Positions 9,334 through 18,009 of a stretch of DNA of 64,000 nt are shown piece by piece. The stretch lies in the NCBI GenBank assembly GCA_036675265.1, contig JAKFFJ010000057.1, positions 1 to 64,000 of the forward strand, read 5' to 3'. Source of the DNA: CAMPJU01 sp036675265 (GTDB taxonomy: Bacteria; Pseudomonadota; Gammaproteobacteria; Xanthomonadales; Xanthomonadaceae). The notes under the pieces were generated by a model that was given only the letters and a program-made list of their open reading frames with translations, did not search any database and was not told where the DNA came from. Each line of letters opens with the position of its first letter. Position 1 is the first letter of the stretch. The position numbers were made by a program, and so were the translations under genes.

Positions 9334-10668
9334 TCACGCGTCCCGGAAGCCCTCGCGGGTCAGGTTGACCGGGTCCGCGTCGGTGCACGCCACGTCGTCC
9401 TCGATCCGGATGCCGCCGTACGGGCGGAACGCATCCACGCGCGCCCAGTCGACGCTGGGCCCCAGGCCCTTTTCCCTGAGCGCGTCGAGCAGCATGTCGA
9501 TGAAGTACAAGCCCGGCTCGATGGTCACCACCATGCCCGGTTCCAGCACGCGGGTGAGCCGCAGGTACGGATGCCCCTCCGGCTTGTCGATCGTGCCGCC
9601 CGCGTCGGATGCGGCGAAGCCGGCCACGTCGTGGACCTGCAGGCCGATGCCGTGGCCGATCCCGTGCGGGAAGAAAGCCGAACTCACGCCGGTCTCGACC
9701 GCCACGTCGGGCGGCACGGTGATCACGCCGAAGTCGGCCAGCACGCCGGCCAGCGCCAGGTGTGCGTCCAGGTGGAGCTGGCGGTAGTCGAAGCCCGCGC
9801 GCACCTGCGCGCACATCGCCAGTTGCGCGGCGTCGACGGCCTCGATCATCGCCTGGAACTCGCTGCCCGTATCGGCGGCGTGGGTGCGCGTGATGTCGCA
9901 GGCGTATCCGGCATGGCTGCCGCCGGCATCGATCAGGAAGCTGCGGCTGTCCCGAGGCGGCAGCCGGTCGCGATCGGTGTAGTGCAGCACCGCGCCGTGC
10001 TCGTTGAGCGCGACGATGTTGCTGTACGGCAGGTCGTTGGCATCCTGCCCGGCCGCCTGGCAGTACGCCAGGTGGATGCCGAACTCGCTGGCGCCCGCGC
10101 GGAACGCGCGCTCCGCGGCACGATGGCCGCGCACCCCGCGCGCCGTCGCGCGACGCATCATCGCAATCTCGTAGGGCGTCTTGTAGGCGCGGTGGTATTC
10201 CAGGTAGTTGACCACGGCGGGCGGGTTGTTCGGCTTGTAGGCGCCATACGCGCCGATCGCGCTCTGCGGCTCGCCCAAAATGGCGCAGCGCGTGGCGTCC
10301 TTCGGCAGCTGCCGGAGCGCCTCTTCCGGGGTGCGGATCACGACGATGTCGAAGTGCTCGGTCCAGTAGCCGGACGGCGTCGCGGGCACGACGTGCCAGT
10401 AATCGAAGGGCTGCAGGAACACCAGCTTCGGCCGGTGCCCGGGCGTGTACGCCAGCCAGCTGCCGGGAATGTCGGTGAGCGGCGCCCAGGCCTTGAACTG
10501 GGGGTTGGCGGCGTAGGGGTAGTCGCGGTCGTCGAACACCTGGTAGTGCCGCGTCCCGGCGGGCACCAGGAGGTGCTCGAACCGGCCGCGGGCCAGCGCG
10601 GCGTCGGCCCTTTCGCGCACGATGTCGAGGTGCTGGCGGTATAAGATCGCGACGTCGGTCGTGGTCAT
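9334..10668 (-). CDS. pepQ: Xaa-Pro dipeptidase (prolidase)
   Basis: This 444-aa cytosolic metallopeptidase hydrolyses dipeptides with C-terminal proline. It has the YPYAANPQFKAW segment characteristic of PepQ near the N-terminus and the pita-bread ligand set: D in LIDAGGSHAGY and CDITRTH, H in LQVHDVAGF, E in VTIEPGLYF and E in RIEDDVAC. It is convergent with pepP (12 bases apart) and divergent from the CHASE-GGDEF-EAL gene (11 bases between start codons). With pepP it covers both ends of proline-peptide turnover. Confidence 0.96.
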   Translation of the reverse strand: MTTTDVAILYRQHLDIVRERADAALARGRFEHLLVPAGTRHYQVFDDRDYPYAANPQFKAWAPLTDIPGSWLAYTPGHRPKLVFLQPFDYWHVVPATPSGYWTEHFDIVVIRTPEEALRQLPKDATRCAILGEPQSAIGAYGAYKPNNPPAVVNYLEYHRAYKTPYEIAMMRRATARGVRGHRAAERAFRAGASEFGIHLAYCQAAGQDANDLPYSNIVALNEHGAVLHYTDRDRLPPRDSRSFLIDAGGSHAGYACDITRTHAADTGSEFQAMIEAVDAAQLAMCAQVRAGFDYRQLHLDAHLALAGVLADFGVITVPPDVAVETGVSSAFFPHGIGHGIGLQVHDVAGFAASDAGGTIDKPEGHPYLRLTRVLEPGMVVTIEPGLYFIDMLLDALREKGLGPSVDWARVDAFRPYGGIRIEDDVACTDADPVNLTREGFRDA

Positions 10669-10679
10669 CGGGGCAACCT

Positions 10680-13370
10680 TTGGGGGCGTCTACGGATTTT
10701 GACGGATTCGGGCCGGACCCGCAGGCCGACCCGGAGTCTCGTGGTGACGCGCCGCTGGGCATTCCTGCCTGGGTCTGGAGCGTGCTGGTGCTCGTCCTCG
10801 GCGTGGGTTGCACGCTGTGGGCGGCGAACGTCCAGCAGGCGCGGATGCAGGCCGAGCACGACAAGACGCTGGTCGCCGTCGCCGAGGGCGCGCCCGCGGC
10901 ACTGCGTTCGGAACTGCTCGCCTGCGAGCTGATGGTGCGCGCGTTGCAGAGCCTGTACCTGGCCTCGACGGACGTCAGCCCGCGCGAATTCAGCAACGTG
11001 TACGAGAACCTGCGCCCGCGCGAGGTATTCCCGAGCCTGCAGGCGGTGGCCTTCGCGCGGCGCGTGCCAAAGGCGGGCGGCGACCATTACATCACCGAGC
11101 TGGTCGCGCCGGTCGAGGGCAACCGGAGCATCCTGGGCCTGGACGTGAACACCCAGCCCGGGAACCTGGACGCGTTGCTGCGCTCGCGCGACACCGACCA
11201 GGCCGCGGTCTCCGCGCCGTTCCGGCTGGACCAGTCGGTCGAAGCCGTGGCCGACGGGGTCACGCTGCGCCTGCCGGTCTACACGCCGGGTGCGCCGCCG
11301 GCGGACATCGAGGAACGACGCGACCGCATGCGCGGGTCGCTGGCGGTGTCGTTCCGTGCCGGCGACCTGATCGAGCAGAGCCTGACCGAGGATGCCCGCG
11401 GGCAGTTGCACGTGACGGTATCGGACATCACCGGCAACACGCTCGTGCCGTTGTACGACTCGCACCCGGGCGAGCACGCGGACGCAGCGGGCGGCTACCA
11501 GTTCCAGCGCGACCTGCAATTCGGCGGGCGCACCTGGCGGTTGAAGATGCATGCGCTGGAAGGCGCCGCGGCGGCGGGCATGGCCTGGGGCCTGCTGCTG
11601 CCCGGGCTGCTGGCCAGTGCGCTGCTGGCCCTGCTGGTGTGGTCGGTCGCCACCACGCGGCGGCGGGCGCTCAACCTGGGCTGGCGCATGAGCCGGCGCT
11701 ACCGCGAGAGCGAAGAACGCTTCCGCGCGCTGAACGACCTGCTGCCGGCGCTGGTGCTGCTGGCCAACAGCGACGACGGGCTGGTCACCTATGCCAACCA
11801 GGCCGCGCGCGCCCGCCTGGGCGACGCGGTCGGCGGCCTGGAGCTGTTCTCCCTGTTCGAGGATGCGACCCTGCGCGCGCGGCTGCGGTCGGAAGAGGGC
11901 GAATGCAGCAACGTGGAGGCGGTGCTGCGCAGCGCGAGCGGCGACCGGTTCTGGGCCAGCGTGTCGATCAGCCCGGTGCTGTTCGGCGGCCGGGGCAAGC
12001 TGCTGATGGTGGCGTCCGACATCTCCGAGCAGCGCCAGCTCACCGAGCTGCTGAGTTACCAGGCCAGCCACGACGCGCTCACCGAACTCTACAACCGGCG
12101 CGAGTTCGAGCGCCGGGTCGAGCGCATCCTGGTCGACCTGGCGGCCGGCGCCCCCGCAAGCGCCCTGCTGTACATCGACCTGGACCAGTTCAAGCTGATC
12201 AACGACACCTCCGGCCACATCGCCGGCGACCAGTTGCTGACGCAACTGGCGGGGGTGATGCGCGAGCAGCTGCGCGGTGGCGACGTGCTGGCGCGCCTGG
12301 GCGGCGACGAGTTCGGCGTGCTTGCCGCCAACGTGCAGGACATGGACGAGGTGCAGCACGTCGCCGAACGGCTGCGCGAGCGCATCGACGGCTACATGTT
12401 CGTGTGGGAGCAGCGCAGCTACGCGATCAGCGCGAGCATCGGCGTAGTGATGATCGAGCGGCCGGACATCACGCTGCGCGACCTGTTCGCGCAGGCCGAC
12501 ACCGCCTGCTACATGGCCAAGGAGAGCGGCCGCAACCGCGTCCACTTCTATTCGGCCGAGGACGACCAGACGGTCCAGCGCCGGAGCGAAATGGAGTGGG
12601 CCAACCGCCTGCGCTGGGCGGTGGAGGAGAACCGGTTGCTGCTGGACTACCAGGAGCTGACGCCGCTCGCCGCGGGGTCGCACCGTGGCCCGCACATCGA
12701 GTTGCTGCTGCGCCTGCGCGACGAGGACGGGCGCGTGGTGATGCCCGGCGCCTTCATCCCGGCCGCGGAGCGGTACGGCTTGATGTCGATGGTCGACCGC
12801 TGGGTGATCGAGACCGTGCTGGCCAACTTCGACGCGCTGCACAGCGACGGGCCGGACATGGAACTGGCGACCATCAACCTGTCGGCGGCCAGCCTGGAGG
12901 AGGCCGCGATCGCCGAGCGCATCCTGGAGTTGATGCTCGAGCACGACATCGCGCCGCACCGCGTCTGCTTCGAGATCACCGAGACGGTCGCGGTGCGCAA
13001 CCTCGCCCAGGTCACCCGCTTCATCGGGCAGCTGCGCGAGGCGGGCTGCAAGATCGCGCTCGACGACTTCGGCTCGGGCATGTCCTCGTTCGGCTACCTG
13101 AAGAACCTCCCGGTGGACATCATCAAGATCGACGGCAGCTTCATCCGCGACCTGGCGACGGACACGATGAGCCAGGCGATCGTGCGCGCGGTGACCGACA
13201 TCGGCCACCAGCGCGGGCTGGAGGTCATCGCCGAGTGGGTGACGAGCCCGCAGACCCTGGACGTGCTGGCCGAGATCGGCGTGGACTACGCGCAGGGGTA
13301 CGTGCTGCACAAGCCCGAACCGGTGCTGTTCCAGCGCAACGGCCTGGCGTCCTGCGACGCCAGGTCATAG
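10680..13370 (+). CDS. CHASE-PAS-GGDEF-EAL bifunctional c-di-GMP protein
   Basis: An 896-aa inner-membrane protein. Order (approximate residues): TM1 (27-50), periplasmic CHASE sensor (75-280), TM2 (299-322), PAS (340-450), GGDEF (460-620), EAL (640-890). GGDEF is intact and preceded, five residues earlier, by an RGGD I-site, so product-inhibited diguanylate cyclase activity is likely. The EAL signature reads ELL, but the catalytic set (E, NLSA, FEITET, DDFG, KID, AEW, QGY) is complete, so phosphodiesterase activity is also plausible. The start is a TTG, taken because no ATG/GTG precedes TM1. The gene ends 6 bases into the convergent hemW. Confidence 0.9.
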   Translation: MGASTDFDGFGPDPQADPESRGDAPLGIPAWVWSVLVLVLGVGCTLWAANVQQARMQAEHDKTLVAVAEGAPAALRSELLACELMVRALQSLYLASTDVSPREFSNVYENLRPREVFPSLQAVAFARRVPKAGGDHYITELVAPVEGNRSILGLDVNTQPGNLDALLRSRDTDQAAVSAPFRLDQSVEAVADGVTLRLPVYTPGAPPADIEERRDRMRGSLAVSFRAGDLIEQSLTEDARGQLHVTVSDITGNTLVPLYDSHPGEHADAAGGYQFQRDLQFGGRTWRLKMHALEGAAAAGMAWGLLLPGLLASALLALLVWSVATTRRRALNLGWRMSRRYRESEERFRALNDLLPALVLLANSDDGLVTYANQAARARLGDAVGGLELFSLFEDATLRARLRSEEGECSNVEAVLRSASGDRFWASVSISPVLFGGRGKLLMVASDISEQRQLTELLSYQASHDALTELYNRREFERRVERILVDLAAGAPASALLYIDLDQFKLINDTSGHIAGDQLLTQLAGVMREQLRGGDVLARLGGDEFGVLAANVQDMDEVQHVAERLRERIDGYMFVWEQRSYAISASIGVVMIERPDITLRDLFAQADTACYMAKESGRNRVHFYSAEDDQTVQRRSEMEWANRLRWAVEENRLLLDYQELTPLAAGSHRGPHIELLLRLRDEDGRVVMPGAFIPAAERYGLMSMVDRWVIETVLANFDALHSDGPDMELATINLSAASLEEAAIAERILELMLEHDIAPHRVCFEITETVAVRNLAQVTRFIGQLREAGCKIALDDFGSGMSSFGYLKNLPVDIIKIDGSFIRDLATDTMSQAIVRAVTDIGHQRGLEVIAEWVTSPQTLDVLAEIGVDYAQGYVLHKPEPVLFQRNGLASCDARS

Positions 13371-14552
13371 GAACAGGGCGACGACGTCGTTGGTGAAGCG
13401 CCGGCCCAGCTCGGTCGGGAGGATGCGGTCGCCTTCCGCCTCCAGCCACCCGCGCGCGATCCCGTCGGCGAGTCGCGGCGCGATCGCCGCGCGCGACAGG
13501 CCGGTCCGTGCCTCGAAGGCGTCCAGCGAAAACCCTTCGACCAGGCGCAGCGCGTTGAGCATGTAGTCGAACGGGCGGCGCGATGGCGGCAGCCATTCGT
13601 CGCCCCCGATCGCGGCCGCACTGCCGGCGGTCGCGAGCCACGCGGCGGGATGCTTCGACTTCCAGCGGCGCAGGATCGTGCCGCCGTGCGCATCGCGCGT
13701 GTCGTCGGGCGCCGACGGGTGTCCCGCCGGCAGGCTCAGCTTGCCGTGCGCGCCGGCGCCGATGCCGACGTAGTCGCCGAAGCGCCAGTAGTTGAGGTTG
13801 TGCTGGCATTCGCGGCCCTGGCGGGCGTAGGCGGACACCTCGTACTGCGCGAAGCCCGCGTCCGCGAGCTGGGCCTGGCATTGCTCCTGCATGTCCCACG
13901 CCTCGTCGTGCGCGGGAATTCCCGCCGGCGGGCGGGCCGCGAAGACCGTGTTCGGCTCGAGGGTGAGCTGGTAGTGGGACACGTGCGCGGGCTGCAGGTC
14001 GAGCGCGCGCTCGATGTCGCGCGCCGCCATCGCGAGGTCCTGGCCCGGGAGCGCGTACATCAGGTCCAGGTTGAGGTTGTCGAACCCGGCGTCCTGGGCC
14101 ATGCGCACGGCGCGTTCGGCGGTGACGCTGTCGTGGATGCGGCCGAGCCGCTGCAGGCAGCCGTCGTCGAAGCTCTGGATGCCGAAGCTCAGCCGGTTGA
14201 CCCCCGCGGCGCGGTAGTCCTCGAAGCGGCCGTGTTCCGCGGTGCCCGGGTTGGTCTCCAGGGTGATCTCGGAACCCGGGGCGAAACGCAGGCGCGCGCT
14301 GGCCTGTTGCAGGAAACGGTCGATGGCGTCCGCGGGGAAGAGGCTGGGCGTGCCGCCGCCGAAGAAGACGCTATGGACGGTGCGACCCCAGGCCAGGGGC
14401 AGGTCCTGGTCGAGGTCGGCGACCAGCGCATCGATGTACAGGTCGAACGGCAGGGCGCCGCGGGCCTCATGCGAATTGAAGTCGCAGTAGGGGCACTTGC
14501 GGACGCACCACGGGAGATGGACGTACAGCGACAGGGGCGGCAGCGTCAGCAT
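13365..14552 (-). CDS. hemW: Radical SAM heme chaperone HemW
   Basis: The 395-aa protein has the radical-SAM CVRKCPYC motif (Cys16, Cys20, Cys23), the SAM-binding GGGTPSL loop, and a HemW C-terminal domain. HemW is related to coproporphyrinogen dehydrogenase HemN but acts as a heme chaperone and lacks CPDH activity. The extra aromatic residue after the last Cys and the absence of an N-terminal extension fit HemW. Start ATG at 14552 is 8 bases after rdgB, and the gene is the last of rph-rdgB-hemW. Confidence 0.93.
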   Translation of the reverse strand: MLTLPPLSLYVHLPWCVRKCPYCDFNSHEARGALPFDLYIDALVADLDQDLPLAWGRTVHSVFFGGGTPSLFPADAIDRFLQQASARLRFAPGSEITLETNPGTAEHGRFEDYRAAGVNRLSFGIQSFDDGCLQRLGRIHDSVTAERAVRMAQDAGFDNLNLDLMYALPGQDLAMAARDIERALDLQPAHVSHYQLTLEPNTVFAARPPAGIPAHDEAWDMQEQCQAQLADAGFAQYEVSAYARQGRECQHNLNYWRFGDYVGIGAGAHGKLSLPAGHPSAPDDTRDAHGGTILRRWKSKHPAAWLATAGSAAAIGGDEWLPPSRRPFDYMLNALRLVEGFSLDAFEARTGLSRAAIAPRLADGIARGWLEAEGDRILPTELGRRFTNDVVALFL

Positions 14553-14560
14553 CGGGCGGC

Positions 14561-15190
14561 TCAGGCGCCGTGGAATGCGTCGCGGAGCTTCGCCAGCGCG
14601 CGGCCGCGGTGGCTGGTGCGGGCCTTGGTGTCCGGATCGAGTTCGGCGGCGGTGAGCCCGGTCGCCGGGTCGAGGAAGACGGGGTCGTAGCCGAAGCCGC
14701 CCGCGCCCCGCGGGGCATGGAGGACGCGGCCGTGCCACTCGCCCTGCGCGAGCAGCGGGCGCGGATCCTCCGGGTGCCGGAGCAGCGCGAGCGTGCAGTG
14801 GAAGTGCGCGCCGCGGGCGGGATCCGGGACGGCCTGGAGTTCGCGCAACAGGCGCGCGATGTTGGCGGCGGCGTCGCCGTGGGTCCCGGCGTAGCGCGCG
14901 GAATGGAGGCCGGGCGCGCCCTGCAGCGCATCGACGCAGAGGCCCGAATCGTCCGCGAGTGCCGGCAGGCCGGTGGCCCGAGCGGCGTGGCGTGCCTTGA
15001 GCAGCGCGTTCTCGACGAACGTCAGGCCGGTTTCCTCGATGTCGTCCACGCCCAGCTCGCCCTGCGCGACGAACGCGATGCCGGTGCCGCCGAGCAGGCG
15101 TTCGAACTCCGCCAGCTTGCCGAGGTTGCCGCTGGCCACGACGATGCGCGCCGGCGCGCGGGTCGCCCCGCGGGCGGGCCCGGCGTTCAC
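14561..15190 (-). CDS. rdgB: RdgB/HAM1 non-canonical purine NTP pyrophosphatase
   Basis: This 209-aa house-cleaning enzyme hydrolyses dITP, XTP and related nucleotides to monophosphates, keeping deaminated purines out of DNA and RNA. The family motifs VVASGNLGKLAEF (N-terminus), TFVENALLKARHAA, ADDSGLCVDALQGAPG and GGFGYDPVF are all present. The GTG start overlaps the rph stop as GTGA, so translation is probably coupled. hemW follows after 8 bases. A frame open upstream of this start is rph read in another frame. Confidence 0.95.
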   Translation of the reverse strand: MNAGPARGATRAPARIVVASGNLGKLAEFERLLGGTGIAFVAQGELGVDDIEETGLTFVENALLKARHAARATGLPALADDSGLCVDALQGAPGLHSARYAGTHGDAAANIARLLRELQAVPDPARGAHFHCTLALLRHPEDPRPLLAQGEWHGRVLHAPRGAGGFGYDPVFLDPATGLTAAELDPDTKARTSHRGRALAKLRDAFHGA

Positions 15191-15915
15191 CCGGCCAGCG
15201 CCTCGCGCTGCCTGGCGACCAGTTCGGCGATGCCGGCCTCGGCCAGCGAGGTCATCGCGTCCAGTTCCGCCCGGCGGAACGCATGGCCTTCGGCGGTGCC
15301 CTGCAGCTCGATGAAGCCGCCCCCGTCGTTCATCACGACGTTCATGTCGGTGTCGCAGGCGCTGTCCTCGGCATAGTCCAGGTCCAGCACCGGCACCCCG
15401 CGGAAGATGCCGACCGACACCGCTGCGACGGCCCCGAGGATCGGGTCGCGCGCGAGTTCCTTGCGCGCCTGCAGCCAGCGCACCGCGTCGACCAGCGCGA
15501 CGTAGGCGCCGGTGATCGCGGCGGTGCGGGTGCCGCCGTCGGCCTGCAGCACGTCGCAGTCGAGGGTGATGGTGCGCTCGCCGAGCGCGCTGCGGTTGAC
15601 GCAGGCGCGCAGGGCGCGGCCGATCAGGCGCTGGATCTCCAGCGTGCGCCCGCCCTGCTTGCCGCGCGCGGCCTCGCGGTCGTTGCGGGTGTTGGTGGCG
15701 CGCGGGAGCATGCCGTACTCGGCGGTGACCCAGCCCTCGCCCTTGCCGCGCAGGAACGGCGGCACGCGGTTGTCCACGCTGGCGGTGCACAGCACGCGGG
15801 TGTCGCCGAAGGCCACGAGCACCGAGCCCTCCGCATGCCGCGTGTAGCCGCGGGTGAGCGTGACCGGGCGCAACTGGTCCGGCGCGCGGCCGCTGGGGCG
15901 GAGGAGGTCGGTCAT
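15187..15915 (-). CDS. rph: Ribonuclease PH
   Basis: This 242-aa phosphorolytic 3'-5' exoribonuclease trims tRNA 3' ends. It has the family sequences RPSGRAPDQLRPV at the start, GWVTAEYGMLPRATNTR, RTLEIQRLIGRALRA (phosphate-binding Arg) and CDVLQADGGTRTAAITGA. The length matches the family. The last residues are typical and the frame is intact, unlike the frameshifted rph of E. coli K-12. It is the first gene of rph-rdgB-hemW and is divergent from yicC. The shared 101-bp gap should hold both promoters. Confidence 0.97.
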   Translation of the reverse strand: MTDLLRPSGRAPDQLRPVTLTRGYTRHAEGSVLVAFGDTRVLCTASVDNRVPPFLRGKGEGWVTAEYGMLPRATNTRNDREAARGKQGGRTLEIQRLIGRALRACVNRSALGERTITLDCDVLQADGGTRTAAITGAYVALVDAVRWLQARKELARDPILGAVAAVSVGIFRGVPVLDLDYAEDSACDTDMNVVMNDGGGFIELQGTAEGHAFRRAELDAMTSLAEAGIAELVARQREALAG

Positions 15916-16016
15916 CGTGGAAGCATCCGGCGGGGGTCGGCGAGTGTAGCCCGGGCAAGGCCGCAGGCCGCCCCCGGGTGCGCTACGCTTACCCGGGCTA
16001 CGTCTTCGGAGAACGC

Positions 16017-16880
16017 ATGCCCATCCGCAGCATGACCGCGTACGCCTCGGGCGAACGGGCGACCGAGGGCGGCCAGCTCGGGTGCGAGCTGCGCGCGGTC
16101 AACCATCGCTTCCTGGAAGTGGCGATCCGGCTGCCGGAGGAACTGCGCGCCCTGGAACCGGCCATGCGCGAACGCATCGCACAGCGCGTGGCGCGGGGCA
16201 AGCTGGACCTGGTGGTGCGGCTGCGGGCGCCGGAAGGCGGGGCAGGCCTGCGGCTGGATCCGGTCCGCGCCGACGAGCTTGCCGGGCTCGCGCGCGACCT
16301 GCATGCGAGTTTCCCCATGTTGCGCGTCGAGTTCAGCGCATTGCTGCAGGTGCCGGGGCTGGTGCAGGGCCTGGCCGCCGATCCCGCCGCGCTGCAATCG
16401 GACGCCATGGCGCTGCTGGATTCGGTGCTGGCCGGCTTCGTCCGCGCGCGTGAACGCGAAGGCGCGCAGCTGGCCGCGGCGATCGCCGAGCGCGCCGAAG
16501 GCATCGGCGCGATCGCGGCGCAGGTCCGCGGCCTGGTCCCCGCCATCCGCGACGCCCAGCGTGCGCGGCTGGAGGCACGGCTGGCGGACCTCGCCCAGCC
16601 GGCCGATCCGGGGCGGCTGGAACAGGAGCTCGTGCTCGCCTTGCAGAAGCTCGACGTCGACGAGGAACTCGATCGCCTCGACAGCCACCTCCTCGAGCTG
16701 CGACGCGTTCTGCGCCAGGACGACCCGGTCGGCCGGCGCCTGGACTTCCTGCTGCAGGAATTCAACCGCGAGGCGAACACGCTGGGATCCAAGTCGGTGG
16801 ACGCACGGACGTCGGCCGCGGCGGTCGAGCTGAAGGTGCTGGTCGACCAGGTCCGCGAACAGGTGCAGAACATCGAATGA
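16017..16880 (+). CDS. YicC family protein (predicted endoribonuclease)
   Basis: The 287-aa protein begins MPIRSMTAYASGE and carries the conserved NHRFLEVAIRLPEELR and C-terminal GRRLDFLLQEFNREANTLGSK segments of the YicC family, recently described as an RNA endonuclease. GGAG lies 6 bases before the ATG. The stop overlaps gmk as ATGA, so the two are coupled. yicC near rph and gmk is a common arrangement and fits an RNA-metabolism role. Confidence 0.92.
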   Translation: MPIRSMTAYASGERATEGGQLGCELRAVNHRFLEVAIRLPEELRALEPAMRERIAQRVARGKLDLVVRLRAPEGGAGLRLDPVRADELAGLARDLHASFPMLRVEFSALLQVPGLVQGLAADPAALQSDAMALLDSVLAGFVRAREREGAQLAAAIAERAEGIGAIAAQVRGLVPAIRDAQRARLEARLADLAQPADPGRLEQELVLALQKLDVDEELDRLDSHLLELRRVLRQDDPVGRRLDFLLQEFNREANTLGSKSVDARTSAAAVELKVLVDQVREQVQNIE

Positions 16881-17515
16881 GCCGTGGAACCCTCTTCATC
16901 GTGGCGGCGCCCTCGGGCGCGGGCAAGTCCAGCCTGGTCAATGCGTGCCTGGCCCGCGACCCGCACATCTGCCTGTCGATCTCGTTCACCTCGCGGGCCC
17001 CGCGCCCCGGCGAGCGACATGCCGAGCACTACCACTTCATCGACGCCGATGCGTTCAAGGCGATGGTCGCGGCCGGCGACTTCTTCGAGCACGCGCTGGT
17101 CCACGGCGACTGGAAGGGCACGGCGCGCCAGTCGGTCGAGCCGCAACTGGCCGCGGGCAAGGACGTGCTGCTGGAAATCGACTGGCAGGGTGCGCGGCAG
17201 GTGCGCGAACAGGTCCCCGACGCCGTGAGCGTGTTCATCCTGCCGCCGTCGACCGAAGCGCTCGAGCAGCGCATGCGCAAGCGCGGCCAGGACAGCGAGG
17301 AGACCATCGCCCGGCGCCTGGCGGCCGCCCGCGAGGAGATGTCCCACCACGGCGAGTTCGACTACCTGGTCGTCAACGAGGACTTCGGCACCGCGGTCCG
17401 GGAGCTTTGCACGATCTTCGCGTCCAGCCGGTTGCGCCGGGAGCCCCAGCAGCAGCGCCATGCCGCGTTGCTGGAGGCGCTGCTGGCCGAGCCCGGCCAG
17501 GCCGCAACCGACTGA
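16877..17515 (+). CDS. gmk: Guanylate kinase
   Basis: This 212-aa cytosolic enzyme phosphorylates GMP to GDP using ATP. The P-loop (APSGAGKSSL, residues ~11-20), the GMP-binding TSRAPRPGE segment and HYHFID, and the lid region (KRGQDSEETIARRL) are all intact. It is translationally coupled to yicC by ATGA overlap. It precedes rpoZ-spoT, so guanine nucleotide supply and (p)ppGpp metabolism are neighbours. Confidence 0.97.
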   Translation: MSRGTLFIVAAPSGAGKSSLVNACLARDPHICLSISFTSRAPRPGERHAEHYHFIDADAFKAMVAAGDFFEHALVHGDWKGTARQSVEPQLAAGKDVLLEIDWQGARQVREQVPDAVSVFILPPSTEALEQRMRKRGQDSEETIARRLAAAREEMSHHGEFDYLVVNEDFGTAVRELCTIFASSRLRREPQQQRHAALLEALLAEPGQAATD

Positions 17516-17529
17516 TTCCAAAGGAAAGC

Positions 17530-17559
17530 TTGCGGAAAGACCGGGGTGGCCGGTACAAT
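17530..17559 (+). promoter_or_regulatory. Predicted sigma70 promoter of rpoZ
   Basis: TTGCGG (17530-17535) and TACAAT (17554-17559) are separated by 18 bases, which leaves a leader of about 48 bases before the rpoZ ATG. Confidence 0.6.
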
Positions 17560-17614
17560 CCCCGGTTCCCCCCGATTTCCCTGGCGCCCAACGGGCAGCC
17601 TCCTGGAGCACTGC

Positions 17615-17917
17615 ATGGCCCGCATCACCGTCGAAGATTGCCTGGAAGTGGTCGACAACCGCTTCGAACTGGTCATGATGGCCGCCAAGCGCGCGCGCCA
17701 GCTCGCCAACGGCGTCGAGCCGAAGCTCGACAACAGCGAGAACGACGACAAGCCGACGGTGCTGGCCCTGCGCGAGATCGCGGCCCGCGTCATCGACCAG
17801 GAGTTCATCGACGCCGTCGACAAGTCGGAGCGCGAGCGCAAGGAGCGGGAGGCCCTGGAATGGGCCGCCGCCGAGGTGGTCGCCGACGACGACATGTCCA
17901 AGGGCGACGACCTGTAG
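17615..17917 (+). CDS. rpoZ: RNA polymerase omega subunit
   Basis: The 100-aa protein has the omega-family N-terminus MARITVEDCLEVVDNRFELV and the RARQLANG segment that contacts the beta' subunit. The tail is acidic (ADDDMSKGDDL). Omega helps assemble RNA polymerase and forms one of the two (p)ppGpp sites, which suits the adjacent spoT. A good promoter lies just upstream. A GNRA-capped hairpin lies between this gene and spoT. Confidence 0.96.
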   Translation: MARITVEDCLEVVDNRFELVMMAAKRARQLANGVEPKLDNSENDDKPTVLALREIAARVIDQEFIDAVDKSERERKEREALEWAAAEVVADDDMSKGDDL

Positions 17918-17950
17918 GCGCACGCCGCCGCAACTGGCATGAAATCCCGA

Positions 17951-17972
17951 CGGCCCCGGAAACGGGGCCGTT
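17951..17972 (+). terminator. Hairpin between rpoZ and spoT
   Basis: An 8-bp perfect stem (CGGCCCCG at 17951-17958 with CGGGGCCG at 17963-17970) is closed by a GAAA tetraloop and followed by a weak T-rich stretch (TTCGTGTTCT). It may be a partial terminator that sets the rpoZ/spoT ratio, or an mRNA-stabilising hairpin. Confidence 0.5.
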
Positions 17973-18009
17973 CGTGTTCTGGGGCGGGGCTGCCTGATAC
18001 GCTGGCCCG

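Noticed and set aside
14561..15958. A single long frame that seems to join rdgB to upstream sequence
   Set aside because: The upstream half is rph read out of frame. The GTG at 15190 overlapping the rph stop is the sensible rdgB start.
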